Shown here piece after piece: positions 56,057-64,000 of a DNA stretch of 64,000 nucleotides (the first letter of the stretch is position 1; each line of letters opens with the position of its first letter). A program made the translations under genes and the position numbers. Under the pieces are notes generated by a model, which saw only the letters and a list, made by a program, of their open reading frames with translations, made no database searches and was not told where the DNA came from. The DNA is from Streptomyces sp. JHA26. Lineage in GTDB: Bacteria; Actinomycetota; Actinomycetes; Streptomycetales; Streptomycetaceae. Location: contig NZ_BDJC01000001.1 in assembly GCF_002005565.1 (NCBI RefSeq), positions 186,001 through 250,000 on the forward strand. The letters are read 5' to 3'.

Positions 56057-56488
56057 ATGAGGCTGACCCGACCGATGCTCGCGCCGGCCGCCCTGGCGGC
56101 GGTACTGGCGCTGACGGGCTGCGGCGCCGACGGGGACGGCACGGACGCCGTGCCCGCGACGGCGACCGGCAGCCTGGAACACCTCGCCGCCGAGGCCGAG
56201 TGCACCCCGGACATGCAGACCGACGCCGACACCATCCGCCAGGCCCTGTGCGGGAAGGGCGACGGGAAGTACGTCCTCGCCACCTTCGCCACCGACCGCG
56301 GCCAGCGCGAGTGGATCGACACCGCCAAGGACTACGGCGGCTACTACCTCGTCGGCCGCAAATGGGTCGCCGTCGGCCACGAGGACGTCGTGACCGCCCT
56401 GCGCGACCGGCTCGGCGGCACCCTGGAACAGGGCGCGCGGCACGGGGGCGGCACGCACCCGGCCGGACACGGCGGCCACGCGAGCTGA
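56057..56488 (+). CDS. Small predicted lipoprotein
   Basis: 143 residues with signal peptide and lipobox (LALTGC, Cys about residue 23). The mature part has two more Cys (EAECTPDMQ, ALCGKGD), likely a disulfide, and a His/Gly-rich tail (GARHGGGTHPAGHGGHAS) that could bind metal. No domain recognised. GGAGGA upstream of ATG 56057. Followed at once by a very strong hairpin. Confidence 0.75.
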   Translation: MRLTRPMLAPAALAAVLALTGCGADGDGTDAVPATATGSLEHLAAEAECTPDMQTDADTIRQALCGKGDGKYVLATFATDRGQREWIDTAKDYGGYYLVGRKWVAVGHEDVVTALRDRLGGTLEQGARHGGGTHPAGHGGHAS

Positions 56489-56496
56489 CCGCCCGC

Positions 56497-56546
56497 GGAG
56501 ACGGGGAGGCCGGTGGCGGACACCCGCCACCGGCCTCCCCGTCTCC
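56497..56546. terminator. Very stable bidirectional hairpin (23-bp perfect stem)
   Basis: Arms 56497-56519 and 56524-56546 are perfect complements with loop acac. It sits between the convergent lipoprotein and DUF1996 genes (9 and 31 bp from their stops), so it probably terminates both. Confidence 0.88.
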
Positions 56547-56577
56547 GTCTCCGTCTCCGTCCGTTTCTCCGGTGGGA

Positions 56578-58089
56578 CTACGTGCAGTCCCGGCCGTCGT
56601 TGATGCAGTCGACCACCTTGTTCATCAGGTTCTCGTCCATGACGTTGATGAAGTCGTTGTGGTCGGTGATCGGCTTGTGCAGCTGCTCCGGGAAGCTGTC
56701 CACGGCGTACGGGTTCCGCACCTGGCCGTTCTCGACGACCGGGGTGGGGATGTCGTACACCAGGCGGACCTGGAGCTGGGGGATGGCCTGGAAGCCGTCC
56801 GGGCAGTTGCCGTTCTCGTCGACGAACGCCGTGTGGGTGCGGTGGTTGGCGCTGTCGATGTTCCGGCCGTCCCAGCAGCTCTGGAAGTTGGTCGTCCGCA
56901 CCACCTGGCTGCCGTCGGGGCACAGCGGGTACTTGTCCGTGACCTGCCGGTCCTCGAAGCCGGTGCAGCTCCACGAACTGTTGGCGTTCGCGTCGCCGTT
57001 GGTGAAGGACTTGGCGTCACCGGTGATGATGCGCAGGAACTTCGGCATCGCCACCACGTCGCCCTGCCGGCTGCCGACGAACCTCAGCTCGGCCTGGGCG
57101 GGCTTGAGGATCCGGCCGATGTTGCCCTCGGCGCCACCGCCCTGGTCGCCCGCGTCGAACTCCTGCGTACCGTCCTGGAGCCGCAGCACCGGCCAGTAGT
57201 AGGTGGACTTGTCGCCCTGGTTCCGGCACGAGGTGTCGGCGTTCGCCAGGTCGTCGTCGCTGGAGAAGGCGTTGTTGTCCTGGTTGCCGACGTAGTCGTG
57301 GGTGTGGTGCGCGCCGTTGTCGACACCGGGGGCGGCGATCAGGTTGTCGCTGTTGAACAGGTTGTTCTCGTTGACGCCGCAGTCGGTGGTGAAGGTGCCG
57401 GTGGAGCCGCCGTCGCCGTCGGCGGCGAGGCCGTTGCGGCTGTTGCGCGAGTTCGGCCGGACGTCGTTGATGTCGATGAAGTCGTCGGCCACCGGGCCCG
57501 CGACACCGTTGCCGTTGTCGTCCTGGTTCTGGCCTCCACCGCCCTGGCCACCGCCGTCGTTCTGACCACCGCCGTCGTCCTGGCCGCCGTCCCCCTGGCC
57601 GTCACCGCCCTGCTGCTGGCCCGCGGGCCGGCCCTGGCAGCCGGCCAGGTCGTCCAGGGTGTCGTCCGCCCGGCCGCCGACCCGGTTGATCTCCAGCTGG
57701 ATCCGGTCGATGATCACCTTCCGCCGGTCCCTGAGGGGTCCGAGGATGGCGTTGTCGACGAACCGGGGATCCCCGGCCTGCGCGCGCCGCGTGGTGGCGA
57801 GCCGCTGGTAGGCGTCGGTGATCTGGCTGTCCAGCGTGGCCAGTTCACCGTCCACCTCACCGCGGGCCCGGTCCGGCACGTCGCGCATCCGCTGGCCCAC
57901 GTCGGGACAGTCGATGGTCGCGACCCACGCCCCGGCCGACCTCGTCCGGTTGTGACCCCCGTGCTCCTCGTGGGCGGAGGCGTAGAAGTTCGCCCAGACC
58001 AGCCCGCCCCCGCCGAGCGCCAGGGCCGCCACCCCGGCGACGGCCTTGGCGGCCAGTGGCATGCGGCGTTTTCTCGTGTTGCGTCCCAT
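56578..58089 (-). CDS. DUF1996 secreted protein
   Basis: 503 residues from ATG 58089, with GGAG 4 bases upstream; the open frame extends 58 codons further without support. A basic N terminus and one hydrophobic segment (about 12-35) act as signal or anchor. A helical region follows, then a Gly/Gln/Asp-rich low-complexity linker (about 155-195), then the DUF1996 domain: [48 protein letters not shown] and the end [11 protein letters not shown]. The family has a Cys-rich extracellular fold of unknown role, also found in fungi. It ends 31 bp from a strong bidirectional terminator. Confidence 0.9.
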   Translation of the reverse strand: MGRNTRKRRMPLAAKAVAGVAALALGGGGLVWANFYASAHEEHGGHNRTRSAGAWVATIDCPDVGQRMRDVPDRARGEVDGELATLDSQITDAYQRLATTRRAQAGDPRFVDNAILGPLRDRRKVIIDRIQLEINRVGGRADDTLDDLAGCQGRPAGQQQGGDGQGDGGQDDGGGQNDGGGQGGGGQNQDDNGNGVAGPVADDFIDINDVRPNSRNSRNGLAADGDGGSTGTFTTDCGVNENNLFNSDNLIAAPGVDNGAHHTHDYVGNQDNNAFSSDDDLANADTSCRNQGDKSTYYWPVLRLQDGTQEFDAGDQGGGAEGNIGRILKPAQAELRFVGSRQGDVVAMPKFLRIITGDAKSFTNGDANANSSWSCTGFEDRQVTDKYPLCPDGSQVVRTTNFQSCWDGRNIDSANHRTHTAFVDENGNCPDGFQAIPQLQVRLVYDIPTPVVENGQVRNPYAVDSFPEQLHKPITDHNDFINVMDENLMNKVVDCINDGRDCT

Positions 58090-58291
58090 CAGTCTCCTAG
58101 CGAAGGGCGCTCGGCCGGGGCCGAGGGGGCTTCCCTGCTCTGGTGATGTGTCCTTCATCCCGTCAGGGGCCGGTTCGGGCTGGACCGCGACCTCCGGGCC
58201 GGAAGCCACCGTGTCGACGGAGGCGGAGTCACGGAACTCCTCCGACTTCTTCGTGAGGAGCACCGGGCACCGAGGCGCCCGACCTGAGTGA

Positions 58292-58319
58292 AGCGGCTCC
58301 CTTGATTACGGGAGCCGCT
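58292..58319 (-). terminator. Hairpin downstream of the response regulator gene
   Basis: agcggctccc (58292-58301) and gggagccgct (58310-58319) pair perfectly with an eight-base loop, 65 bp after the response regulator stop, in the 294-bp gap before the DUF1996 gene. The rest of this gap shows no other gene. Confidence 0.65.
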
Positions 58320-58383
58320 CCGAGGATGTTCAGCCGTTCCGGAAATTACTGAGGGCTGTGGGACGGGCGGGACGCGGGAAAGG

Positions 58384-59037
58384 TCAGCGGCCGCGGTCCA
58401 GATACGCCAGAACCGCCAGGACACGGCGGTTGTCGTCGTCCGAGACCTCGAGGCTCAGCTTGGCGAAGATGTTCGCCGTGTGCTTCGCGATCGCGCGCTC
58501 CGTGACGACGAGCCGGCCCGCGATCGCCGCGTTGGTGCGCCCCTGCGCCATCAGCTCCAGCACCTCCAGCTCCCGGGGCGTCAGCCGTTCCAGCGGCCGG
58601 TCCTGTGCCGCACGCCGGCTGAGCAGCTGCTGGATGACCTGCGGATCCATCGCCGTGCCGCCCGCCGCCACCCGCCGCACGGCGTCCACGAACTGCTCGG
58701 CGTCGAACACCCGGTCCTTGAGCAGGTACCCGACCCCGCCGCTGCCGTCGGCGAGCAGCTCGCGCGCGTACAGCTGCTCCACGTGCTGCGACAGCACCAG
58801 CACCGGCAGCCCCGGCCGCTCCCGGCGGGCGGCCAGCGCGCACTGCAGGCCCTCGTCGGTGTGCGTGGGCGGCAGCCGGACGTCGACCACGGCGACGTCC
58901 GGCTCCAGTTCGGCCAGCGCCCGGGACAGCTCGGGGCCGGACTCGACGGCCGCGGCGATCTCGAAGTCGTGGGCCTGGAGGAGCCGGACCAGTCCGTCGC
59001 GCAGCAGGAACAGGTCTTCGGCTAGGACAACGCGCAA
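58384..59037 (-). CDS. NarL/LuxR-family response regulator
   Basis: 217 residues from a TTG start at 59037, which overlaps the kinase gene by 16 bp and has GGAG (inside the kinase frame) 5 bases upstream. Receiver domain: RVVLAEDLFLLRDG acidic pair, phosphoacceptor Asp in VAVVDVRLP, Lys in GYLLKDRVF. LuxR-type HTH: LTPRELEVLELMAQGRTNAAIAGRL then VTERAIAKHTANIFAKL. With the adjacent kinase it forms a two-component system. Targets unknown. Confidence 0.92.
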   Translation of the reverse strand: MRVVLAEDLFLLRDGLVRLLQAHDFEIAAAVESGPELSRALAELEPDVAVVDVRLPPTHTDEGLQCALAARRERPGLPVLVLSQHVEQLYARELLADGSGGVGYLLKDRVFDAEQFVDAVRRVAAGGTAMDPQVIQQLLSRRAAQDRPLERLTPRELEVLELMAQGRTNAAIAGRLVVTERAIAKHTANIFAKLSLEVSDDDNRRVLAVLAYLDRGR

Positions 59038-60290
59038 GGGATCTCCATGGTGACCATGGTGGGGCCGCCCGCCGGGGAGCTGACGGCCAGGACGCCGTCG
59101 AATGTACCCAGCCGCCGCTCCACCCCGGCCAGCCCCGACCCCGCCCCGGCCACCGCACCGCCCTTGCCGTCGTCGGTGACCGAGATGCGCAACCGCCCCT
59201 CGGCGTGGTGCACGTCGACCCAGATCCGGTCGGCGCCGGAGTGCTTCACGGCGTTGGTGAGCACCTCGCTGACCGCGAAGTACGCGGCCGACTCCACGGG
59301 CGCCTCCGCGCGGCCGGGCAGGTCCACGTCGGTCTCGACCGGGACGGGCAGCCGCAGCGCCAGCGCCCGTACGGCGTCCCCGAGTCCGCGTTCGGCGAGG
59401 ACCGGCGGGTGGATGCCGCGCACCAGCTCGCGCAGCTCCGTCAGCGCCTCGGCGGAGGACCGCCGGGCCTGCGCCAGCAGTTCGCGGGCCCTGGCCGGGT
59501 CCTTCTCGATCAGTGCCTCGACGGTGCCCAGGTCCATGCCCATGGCGACCAGCCGGGCCTGCGCCCCGTCGTGCAGGTCCCGCTCGATGCGGCGCAGTTC
59601 GGCGGCGGAGGTGTCGACGGCGTCGCGGCGCGTCTCGGTCAGCACGCGCACCCGCTCGGCCAGTTCGCCCTCGCCGCCGCCCAGCAGGCCGGCGGTGAGC
59701 CGGAAGTGGGCGCGCAGCATGCGCGGGGCGAGCCAGAGGGCCGGCACCAGGAGGACGACGGCCAGCGCGGCGGCGTAGTACGCGGAGGTCTGGTCGGTGA
59801 CGTGCACGAAGCCGTACCAGTAGCCGTCGGGCATCGCCCGCCACAGCCCCGCCGCGATCACGAGCCCCTCCAGCGGATACAGGGGCAGCGCGAAGGCGAG
59901 CAGCGCGGTGACGAAGCCCACCGTCATGTCGGCCGGCAGCCAGCGGAAGTCCCGCCAGGTCGCCGGGTCGCCGAGCATGCCGAAGGTGCGGGCCCACGGG
60001 TTGGCGTCCGCCGGCAGCGGCCGGTACGTCCGCGGGACGCGCACCCCGCCCCACTCGGCGGCCAGCAGCCGCCGCCGGTCCGCGAAGGCCCGCACCCCCG
60101 TCAGCACCCACGGGGTGGTGACGATGCCGACGCCGATCGGGACGAGTGCGATCGACAGCAGGGTCAGGCAGAAGCACAGCACCGCGCCGGGGAGGCAGAC
60201 CAGCGCCAGGGCCAGTCCCCGTACGGCCGCCAGGCCCACGTCCCGTATCCGCATCCCGCTGCTGCCGTCGCGCGTCGTCTCGAAGCTCAT
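59022..60290 (-). CDS. Sensor histidine kinase (HisKA_3 type)
   Basis: 422 residues. About four membrane segments form the N-terminal half (a sensor region resembling the DUF/PspC-like type, WVLTGVRAFADRRR...). Phosphoacceptor His is in RRIERDLHDGAQARLVAM, followed by a HATPase with N box EVLTNAVKHSG, DDGKGG and GSGLAGVERRL. It should phosphorylate the regulator encoded immediately downstream. Signal unknown; the membrane-embedded sensor suggests an envelope cue. Confidence 0.94.
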   Translation of the reverse strand: MSFETTRDGSSGMRIRDVGLAAVRGLALALVCLPGAVLCFCLTLLSIALVPIGVGIVTTPWVLTGVRAFADRRRLLAAEWGGVRVPRTYRPLPADANPWARTFGMLGDPATWRDFRWLPADMTVGFVTALLAFALPLYPLEGLVIAAGLWRAMPDGYWYGFVHVTDQTSAYYAAALAVVLLVPALWLAPRMLRAHFRLTAGLLGGGEGELAERVRVLTETRRDAVDTSAAELRRIERDLHDGAQARLVAMGMDLGTVEALIEKDPARARELLAQARRSSAEALTELRELVRGIHPPVLAERGLGDAVRALALRLPVPVETDVDLPGRAEAPVESAAYFAVSEVLTNAVKHSGADRIWVDVHHAEGRLRISVTDDGKGGAVAGAGSGLAGVERRLGTFDGVLAVSSPAGGPTMVTMEIPCALS

Positions 60291-60341
60291 GGCCCCAGTC
60301 TCGCGGAGCCGGGAAGGCGGGTCACGGGGCCGGGCACCCGG

Positions 60342-61361
60342 TCAGGGGGTGGTGCCAGGTACACCCCCGGCCGCCGCGAGCACCTTCGCCTCCGTCTCCG
60401 GGTCCAGCCCCACCGGCGGCCGGTCCGGGCGCCGCGGCGCCGTGCCGCCGACGGCCCGCAGCCAGGCCCAGGTGTCGGAGACGGTCTCGGCGACCGGACG
60501 GCAGCGCAGCCCCGTCGCCAGCGCCCGGGAGACGTCGGCCGTGTGCAGGGCGTCGTGCAGGTCGCTGCCCGGCGGCACCCACACCGGCAGCTGCGTCCAC
60601 GGCTCGACACCGGCGTCGAGGACGGCGTCGGGGGCCGTCCAGCGCAGTTCGGCCGCGCCTCCCGTGGCCCGGACGCAGGCGTCGAGCAGGGCGCCCATGG
60701 TGGTGTGCCCCGGCGCGGAGACCAGGTTGTACGGCCCGCTCAGCTCCTGCTCCACCGCGCCGAGGGCCCAGGCGGCGAGGTCGCGGACGTCGACGTACTG
60801 CAACGGCAGGTCGCGGGGTCCGGGCGCGAGCACCGGGCCGCCGCGCGCGACGCGGCCCAGCCACCACGGCAGCCGCCCGATGTTCTCGTACGGGCCGAGG
60901 ATCAGTCCGCTGCGCACGAGCACCGAGCGGTCCGCGCCGAAGGCGTCCTGGACGGCCAGTTCGGCGCCCCGCTTGTCCCGGGCGTAGTCGCTCCGCCCGG
61001 CGTCCGCCGCCGCGCCCTCGACCAGCGGGGCGTCCTCGGTGTACCCGGCGGGAGGGGCCCACGCGTACACCGAGCAGCTCGACACGTACACGTACCGTCC
61101 GGCACGGCCGGCCAGCAGCCGCGCCGCGTCCAGCACCGCGCGGGGCGCCGCCGACCAGGTGTCGACGACGGCGTCCCAGGTGCCCTCGGCCAGGGCGGTG
61201 AGCCCGTCGGGCGCGGTGCGGTCGCCGTGCAGCGACCGCACCCCGGCCGGCGGCGCGTGCCGCCCCCGGTGGAAGACGGTCACCTCCCAGCCGCGCCCGA
61301 GGGCCGCCTCCACCACGGCCCGCCCCACGAACTCCGTACCGCCCAGCACCAGTAGCCTCAT
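60342..61361 (-). CDS. NAD-dependent epimerase/dehydratase family protein
   Basis: 339 residues from ATG 61361 (MRLLVLGGTEFVGR, the Rossmann motif). Short-chain-dehydrogenase features: VYVSSCSVY (Ser) and SDYARDKRGAEL (YxxxK). The C-terminal half is substrate-binding. It resembles the actinobacterial reductase-like group rather than GalE. Substrate unknown. It lies 70 bp from the winged-helix gene on the same strand. Confidence 0.88.
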   Translation of the reverse strand: MRLLVLGGTEFVGRAVVEAALGRGWEVTVFHRGRHAPPAGVRSLHGDRTAPDGLTALAEGTWDAVVDTWSAAPRAVLDAARLLAGRAGRYVYVSSCSVYAWAPPAGYTEDAPLVEGAAADAGRSDYARDKRGAELAVQDAFGADRSVLVRSGLILGPYENIGRLPWWLGRVARGGPVLAPGPRDLPLQYVDVRDLAAWALGAVEQELSGPYNLVSAPGHTTMGALLDACVRATGGAAELRWTAPDAVLDAGVEPWTQLPVWVPPGSDLHDALHTADVSRALATGLRCRPVAETVSDTWAWLRAVGGTAPRRPDRPPVGLDPETEAKVLAAAGGVPGTTP

Positions 61362-61430
61362 GCGGACCACTCTGCCCGGTGCGGCGGCCCCGGGGAACGG
61401 TCCTCTGCCGACGGCAGAGCGCCCGCGTCC

Positions 61431-62024
61431 TCAGTGTCCGGTGGGCGGCGTGTACTTGTAGCCGACGCGTCGCACGGTCTGGATCGTCCGGCGGTGCTCG
61501 TTGCCCAGCTTGCGGCGCAGCCGGGCGACGTGCACGTCCACGGTGCGGCCGTCGCCGACGTGGCCGTAGCCCCACACCGTGGTGACGAGCTGGTCGCGGG
61601 TGTGGACCCGGTGCGGGTGCGCCACGAGGTGGGCGAGCAGCTCGAACTCGAGGTAGGTGAGGTCGAGTCGGCGTCCGTCCACGGAGGCGGTCCGGCGCGC
61701 GGGGTCGATCCGCACCAGCGGGTCGTCGAGGACGTCGGCCTCCTGCGCGTCCTGCCGCGCCTCGTCGGGTGCGGCCGCCGGCGCGAAGGGCGGCTGCTGG
61801 CCGGCGGGGACGAGCACCAGGTAGCCGACCATGGGCGGTCGGCCCGGCAGCGTGGGCAGGGTGTGCGGGGGAGCGGGCAGCCAGGTGGCGCCCGGCGGCA
61901 GGAAGTCCCTGACGTCCACCACCTCGTCCCGGTCCACGGCCCGCAGCCGGTGGCGGGCCGGGGAGACGGGAGCGGGGGCGGTGGCGGGAGCGGGAGCGGG
62001 GGAGAGGGAACGGGTGGTCGCCAT
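61431..62024 (-). CDS. Winged-helix (OmpR/PhoB-type) regulator without a canonical receiver
   Basis: 197 residues. The C-terminal half (about 95-192) is an OmpR-type winged helix: VDGRRLDLTYLEFELLAHLV, RDQLVTTVWGYGHVGDGRTVDVHVARLRRKLG and VRRVGYKYTPP. The N-terminal part is Ala/Pro-rich and includes a segment (FLPPGATWLPAPPHTLPTLPG, VGYLVLVPAG) lacking phosphorylatable Asp or the usual receiver motifs, so control is probably not by phosphorylation. It lies near glnII on the same strand; a role in nitrogen or redox control is a guess. A leader-like ORF lies upstream. Confidence 0.85.
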   Translation of the reverse strand: MATTRSLSPAPAPATAPAPVSPARHRLRAVDRDEVVDVRDFLPPGATWLPAPPHTLPTLPGRPPMVGYLVLVPAGQQPPFAPAAAPDEARQDAQEADVLDDPLVRIDPARRTASVDGRRLDLTYLEFELLAHLVAHPHRVHTRDQLVTTVWGYGHVGDGRTVDVHVARLRRKLGNEHRRTIQTVRRVGYKYTPPTGH

Positions 62025-62138
62025 GAGAGGTCAGCTCTTTCGCGCGAGGAGTTCGTCGGGAGGACGACGGCCGCGGCACGGCGGCCGGGGCGTCGGGGAC
62101 GTACGTCGTGCGCGTCGGCGAAAGCCGGGACTACGGCT

Positions 62139-62261
62139 TCACAGGGCCGGCGCGGTCGTCGCGCGGCAACACACCCGGTCGAAGTCGTGGTGCTGACGGG
62201 AGGGCCAGAAGGGCTCGAGGTCGTGGCGACCCGTCGCTGCGTGCTTCTGGAAGGCGGACAT
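62139..62261 (-). CDS. Leader-peptide-like small ORF (40 aa) upstream of the winged-helix gene
   Basis: ATG 62261 to TGA 62139 gives MSAFQKHAATGRHDLEPFWP followed by a tail with HHDFDRVCCRA. The HxDxxRV-Cys pattern recalls short actinobacterial leader peptides ending in RV..C segments that respond to cysteine supply. It is 115 bp upstream of the winged-helix gene on the same strand. No strong ribosome binding site is seen. The remaining part of the gap (62025-62138, 62262-62363) shows nothing else. Confidence 0.4.
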   Translation of the reverse strand: MSAFQKHAATGRHDLEPFWPSRQHHDFDRVCCRATTAPAL

Positions 62262-62363
62262 GGGTCCATTGAAGCAGAAGGCCGCCCGGTTCAGGAGACT
62301 CCTCTCACTGCTTGGACGTCCGCCGGCGTCCTCCTGACACCTCGTCGGCCGGGGACCGACGCC

Positions 62364-62400
62364 GAAGGGGGCGCCCGCCGTCGTGGCGGACGCCCCCTTC
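62364..62400 (-). terminator. Terminator hairpin downstream of glnII
   Basis: gaagggggcgcccgcc (62364-62379) and ggcggacgcccccttc (62385-62400) form a 16-bp stem with one G-U pair on the minus-strand transcript and a five-base loop, 14 bp after the glnII stop. Confidence 0.85.
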
Positions 62401-62414
62401 CGGGACGGTGCGGA

Positions 62415-63446
62415 TCAGACCTGACCGGCCTTCTCCAGGGCGGAGCAGCAGGTGTCCACCAGCAGGCGGGTCACCACGTACGGGTCGACGTTGGCGTTGG
62501 GACGGCGGTCCTCGATGTAGCCCTTGCCGTCCTTCTCGACCTGCCAGGGGATGCGGACCGAGGCGCCGCGGTCGGAGACGCCGTAGGAGTACTCGTTCCA
62601 CGGGGCGGTCTCGTGCAGGCCGGTCAGGCGGTCGTCGATGCCGGCGCCGTAGTTCTTGACGTGGTCCATCGGCTTGGAGCCCTCGCCGAGCGACTCGCAG
62701 GCGGTGATGATCGCGTCGTAGCCCTCGCGCATCGCCTTGGTGGAGAAGTTGGTGTGCGCGCCGGCGCCGTTCCAGTCGCCCTTGACCGGCTTGGGGTCGA
62801 GGGTGGCGGAGACACCGAAGTCCTCGGCGGTGCGGTAGAGCAGCCAGCGGGCCACCCACAGCTGGTCGGAGACCTCCAGCGGCGCCAGCGGGCCGACCTG
62901 GAACTCCCACTGGCCGGGCATGACCTCGGCGTTGATGCCGGAGATGCCGAGGCCGGCCTTCAGGCAGTTCTCCAGGTGCGCCTCGACGACGTCGCGGCCG
63001 AAGATCTCGTCCGAGCCGACACCGCAGTAGTAGCCGCCCTGCGCAGCCGGGAAGCCGCCCTCGGGGAAGCCGAGCGGGCGGGCACCCTTGAAGAAGGTGT
63101 ACTCCTGCTCGATGCCGAAGATCGGCTCCTGCGCGGCGAACCGCTCGGAGAGCTCGGCCAGCGCGGCACGGGTGTTCGTCGGGTGCGGCGTCAGGTCCGT
63201 GTCGAGGACCTCGCACAGCACCAGGATGTCGTCGCCGCCGCGGATCGGGTCGGGGCAGGAGAAGACCGGCCTGAGCACGCAGTCCGAGGAGCTGCCCTCG
63301 GCCTGGTTGGTGGAGGAGCCGTCGAAGCCCCACAGGGGGAGGGCGTCCAGACCGGCCGGGGCGTCCGTGATGATCTTCGTCTTGGAACGGAGCTTGGCCG
63401 TCGGCTCGGTGCCGTCGATCCAGATGTACTCGGCCTTGAAGGTCAC
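62415..63446 (-). CDS. glnII: Glutamine synthetase type II
   Basis: 343 residues from GTG 63446 (VTFKAEYIWIDGTEPT), with AAGGATG upstream. It belongs to the eukaryote-like GSII family: LPLWGFDGSSTNQAEG, GIEQEYTFF metal site, MPGQWEFQVGP, GDWNGAGAHTNFST and the C-terminal DRRPNANVDPYVV. It makes glutamine from glutamate and ammonium and is heat-labile and not adenylylated in Streptomyces. A GlnR box upstream (63548-63585) and a terminator after it define a single-gene unit. Confidence 0.97.
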   Translation of the reverse strand: MTFKAEYIWIDGTEPTAKLRSKTKIITDAPAGLDALPLWGFDGSSTNQAEGSSSDCVLRPVFSCPDPIRGGDDILVLCEVLDTDLTPHPTNTRAALAELSERFAAQEPIFGIEQEYTFFKGARPLGFPEGGFPAAQGGYYCGVGSDEIFGRDVVEAHLENCLKAGLGISGINAEVMPGQWEFQVGPLAPLEVSDQLWVARWLLYRTAEDFGVSATLDPKPVKGDWNGAGAHTNFSTKAMREGYDAIITACESLGEGSKPMDHVKNYGAGIDDRLTGLHETAPWNEYSYGVSDRGASVRIPWQVEKDGKGYIEDRRPNANVDPYVVTRLLVDTCCSALEKAGQV

Positions 63447-63547
63447 GGGGACACATCCTTCGGGGTGGGTCTGGGCGCACTTGCGGGTGCTGCGGCGCTG
63501 CGGCATCGAGGCGCCGCCTCTACTGCCGTGCAGAGTGTCAACGGGCG

Positions 63548-63585
63548 ATTTCCCGTCCGTTGCCCGTATGTGAACCCCGTGTTAC
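63548..63585 (-). promoter_or_regulatory. GlnR binding site upstream of glnII
   Basis: On the minus strand: GTAAC-n6-TTCAC-n6-GCAAC-n6-GAAAT, from 63585 down to 63548, exactly the spacing of the GlnR a/b box pairs (gTnAC-n6-GaAAC-n6-GtnAC-n6-GAAAc). TTGACA (63541-63536) follows and may be a -35 element. Expected effect: activation of glnII by GlnR under nitrogen limitation. Confidence 0.85.
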
Positions 63586-63681
63586 CTGGGGAAGGTGTGG
63601 CGCGACTCACGACCCCCGGCCTCCGCTCGGTGCGGGCGAGCGGAGGCCGGGGGCGGGGAGAGAGGGAGTCACCCGGTCAGC

Positions 63682-63733
63682 GGGTCATGGAGCATGGGTC
63701 ATGGAGCATGGGTCATGGAGCATGGGTCATGGG
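63682..63733. repeat. 14-bp tandem repeat in the spacer before glnII
   Basis: gggtcatggagcat is repeated three times (63682-63695, 63696-63709, 63710-63723), followed by gggtcat and gggtcag, the last of which contains the stop codon of the minus-strand gene at 63734. The spacer 63447-63733 also contains the glnII promoter and an inverted repeat (ccggcctccgctc / gagcggaggccgg at about 63617-63653) that may be the terminator of the right-edge gene. Confidence 0.85.
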
Positions 63734-64000
63734 TCAGCCCACCTTCTCGATCAGGGCCCGGCGGATCAGGAACTTGCCCTGCTCCCGGACCTGTTCGAAG
63801 GCGGCGTCGTTGAGCAGCACGCAGCTGCCGGAGACCGAGTTCACCTCCACGGTCGTGGACTTGTCGTTGTCCAGGTTGGTCACCCTGAGCTTGGTGCCCA
63901 CGGGGAACTGGTTGCTGGAGGCGGCCGGGGCGCCGCCCTCGCCGGAGAGGGTGACGGTGGAGCCGTTGCACACCTGTTCACCGGCCTGCGCGGCGCCGCC
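63734..64000 (-). CDS. Double-psi beta-barrel (RlpA-like) protein, C-terminal fragment
   Basis: At least 88 residues; the frame continues past the right edge, so the N terminus is missing. The visible part has FPVGTKLRVTNLDNDKSTTVEVNSVSGSCVLLNDAAFEQV, which follows the RlpA/double-psi beta-barrel pattern (GTKLRVTN...VEVN...CVLLN...F). Two Cys suggest a disulfide. Such secreted proteins bind or remodel peptidoglycan or act as expansin-like domains. The end falls in a tandem repeat tract. Confidence 0.65.
   Translation of the reverse strand, partial: GGAAQAGEQVCNGSTVTLSGEGGAPAASSNQFPVGTKLRVTNLDNDKSTTVEVNSVSGSCVLLNDAAFEQVREQGKFLIRRALIEKVG

Noticed and set aside
58090..58263. N-terminal extension of the DUF1996 protein
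   Set aside because: A good ribosome binding site precedes ATG 58089 and yields a proper signal segment; the extension has neither.
63682..63733. Possible attachment site or CRISPR repeat
   Set aside because: Simple head-to-tail 14-bp tandem repeat; no integrase, spacer or tRNA gene nearby.

Overview
The window is high-GC actinobacterial chromosome, almost certainly Streptomyces. Codon third positions are nearly all G/C, genes are dense, and many starts are GTG. The gene set (glnA2, glnE, glnII, malR-malEFG, efeUOB, npdG, panB) is a familiar core-arm arrangement of that genus. No rRNA, tRNA, CRISPR array, prophage or intact insertion sequence was seen. Most of the window looks like conserved chromosome; the clearest accessory stretch is about 21.6-28.3 kb.

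Layout. 0-2 kb: end of an Rsm22-type methyltransferase gene, a small DUF6243 gene, a divergent TetR regulator with two matching palindromic operators, and a stand-alone Prim-Pol domain protein. 2-6.3 kb (minus strand): an EfeO-EfeB-EfeU iron uptake operon plus a lipoprotein, behind DtxR-type iron boxes. 6.5-20.3 kb: housekeeping and transport genes (PhzF-like, map, MFS, npdG, site-2 protease, a large AfsR-like regulator, a DrrAB-type exporter, panB, a membrane-anchored EEP-family enzyme). 20.4-28.3 kb: an MFS exporter with its stop codon inside a 20-bp tandem repeat, a VapBC-type module whose toxin lacks the first catalytic Asp, an alpha/beta hydrolase, a decayed XRE/DUF5753-DUF397 fusion, an orphan double-glycine-leader peptide, a TTA-containing murJ paralogue, and a lower-GC pair encoding an HTH protein and a SecB-like protein.

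28.3-35 kb: nitrogen and polyamine genes glnA2 and glnE, with DUF3105, DUF305 and glyoxalase-fold genes between them. 35-53 kb: maltose and maltodextrin use. MalR (LacI family) is divergent from malEFG-aglA, followed by a secreted alpha-amylase and an 1800-residue secreted amylase-pullulanase. The three promoters upstream of malE, the amylase and the amylase-pullulanase share a CTTGCTGNAAR element. No ATPase gene is present, which fits use of the shared MsiK ATPase. malF carries a one-base deletion in this sequence. 53-64 kb: TetR regulator, two secreted or membrane hypotheticals, a DUF1996 protein, a two-component system, an epimerase, a winged-helix regulator with a small leader-peptide-like ORF upstream, glnII with a near-perfect GlnR box, and the end of a double-psi beta-barrel protein.

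Together the right half links extracellular starch breakdown, maltodextrin import and hydrolysis with nitrogen assimilation. The most novel material is the accessory stretch at 23.4-28.3 kb.
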